The notes below the pieces were generated by a model that was given only the letters and a program-made list of their open reading frames with translations, made no database searches and was not told the DNA's origin. Shown here piece after piece: positions 5,087-5,312 of a stretch of DNA of 5,312 bases. Location: contig JADDPY010000319.1 of assembly GCA_016781635.1 (NCBI GenBank), forward strand, positions 1 through 5,312. The letters are read 5' to 3'. The DNA comes from Rubrobacter sp. GTDB lineage: Bacteria > Actinomycetota > Rubrobacteria > Rubrobacterales > Rubrobacteraceae. Position 1 is the stretch's first letter. Every line of letters starts with the position of its first letter. The position numbers and the translations under genes were made by a program.

Positions 5087-5312
5087 TGGAAAGTATCCGC
5101 GAAGAGGCGTATCCGAAGCCGGTAGCGGTCCCGGACGTCACGATCACCGGCTTGATCGAGAAGGTCCGCTCCTACAATCCGGAGGCGGACGAGGAGTTGA
5201 TAGCGCGCGCCTACGGGACGGCGCACGCCGCGCATAAGGGCCAGGTCCGTAAGAGCGGGGAGCCGTTCGTCTACCATCCGTTGTGCGCGGCCGAGATCCT
5301 CGCCGACCTGCA
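5086..5312 (+). CDS. rel: RelA/SpoT-family (p)ppGpp synthetase/hydrolase, N-terminal 75 codons (3' partial)
   Basis: The frame opens at the ATG at 5086 and runs off the right edge; an in-frame TAG at 5074-5076 prevents a longer N-terminus. Residues 35-75 carry the start of the Rel hydrolase (HD) domain: AYGTAHAAHKGQVRKSGEPF then VYHPLCAAEILADL. R55 and H64, nine residues apart, match the Arg and first metal-binding His of the (p)ppGpp hydrolase site in long Rel enzymes (R44 and H53 in the Streptococcus enzyme), so hydrolase activity is likely. Long Rel proteins make and degrade (p)ppGpp at the ribosome during amino acid starvation; the synthetase and regulatory domains would lie outside the window. 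The variable first 34 residues are normal for the family. Translation probably starts without a leader, as no ribosome binding site precedes the ATG. Monofunctional versus bifunctional status cannot be decided from this fragment. Confidence 0.92.
   Translation, partial: MESIREEAYPKPVAVPDVTITGLIEKVRSYNPEADEELIARAYGTAHAAHKGQVRKSGEPFVYHPLCAAEILADL

Noticed and set aside
4940..5125. Open frame of 61 codons between the enolase-family gene and rel
   Set aside because: It has no ribosome binding site, runs across the inverted repeat and into rel in another frame, and has an Arg/Trp/Cys-rich translation without resemblance to a known protein.
4927..5277. Antisense open frame (116 codons) across the rel start
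   Set aside because: It overlaps the well-identified rel N-terminus and the promoter region; its protein shows no recognisable domain.

Overview
The window is high-GC, dense, almost entirely plus-strand bacterial DNA. The gene families, the frequent GTG starts, the purine-rich ribosome binding sites and the secF...rel framework suggest an actinobacterium. A deep-branching, Rubrobacter-like lineage is my best guess, but it rests on overall character and not on a marker gene.

Layout: (1) 1-107, the 3' end of secF (protein export). (2) 108-362, a non-coding gap with a possible stem-loop and a weak promoter. (3) 363-842, a small phasin-like coiled-coil protein with a Pro/Ala-rich tail. It is followed after 15 bases by (4) 858-2540, a full-length ABC1/UbiB-type atypical kinase with two C-terminal membrane helices. 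These two look like one operon, ending at a 9-bp stem-loop that contains the ubiB-like stop codon. (5) 2541-2696, an intergenic region with a possible second terminator, a weak promoter and a small dyad. (6) 2697-3755, an NAD-dependent beta-hydroxyacid oxidative decarboxylase of the tartrate/D-malate dehydrogenase type. It is tightly coupled to (7) 3765-4906, an enolase-superfamily (mandelate racemase-like) dehydratase or racemase whose reading frame is broken by an apparent single-base deletion near 3816. (8) 4907-5085, an intergenic region with a stop-codon-spanning hairpin, a perfect 10-bp inverted repeat and an extended -10 promoter. (9) 5086-5312, the first 75 codons of a RelA/SpoT-type (p)ppGpp synthetase/hydrolase, probably read from a leaderless mRNA.

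How the parts fit: secF and rel are the ends of a block (ruvCAB-yajC-secD-secF-apt-relA) familiar from many actinobacteria. Here apt is not between them, and about 5 kb carrying two unrelated two-gene units occupies the gap. The first unit (phasin-like + UbiB-like) points to a membrane or lipid/quinone-linked role. The second (dehydrogenase + MR-like enolase) looks like a small hydroxy-acid or sugar-acid catabolic operon. No mobile element, tRNA, rRNA or CRISPR was seen. Nothing here is clearly a new system. The points most worth checking are the frameshift, the leaderless rel start with its upstream dyad, and the phasin/UbiB pairing.
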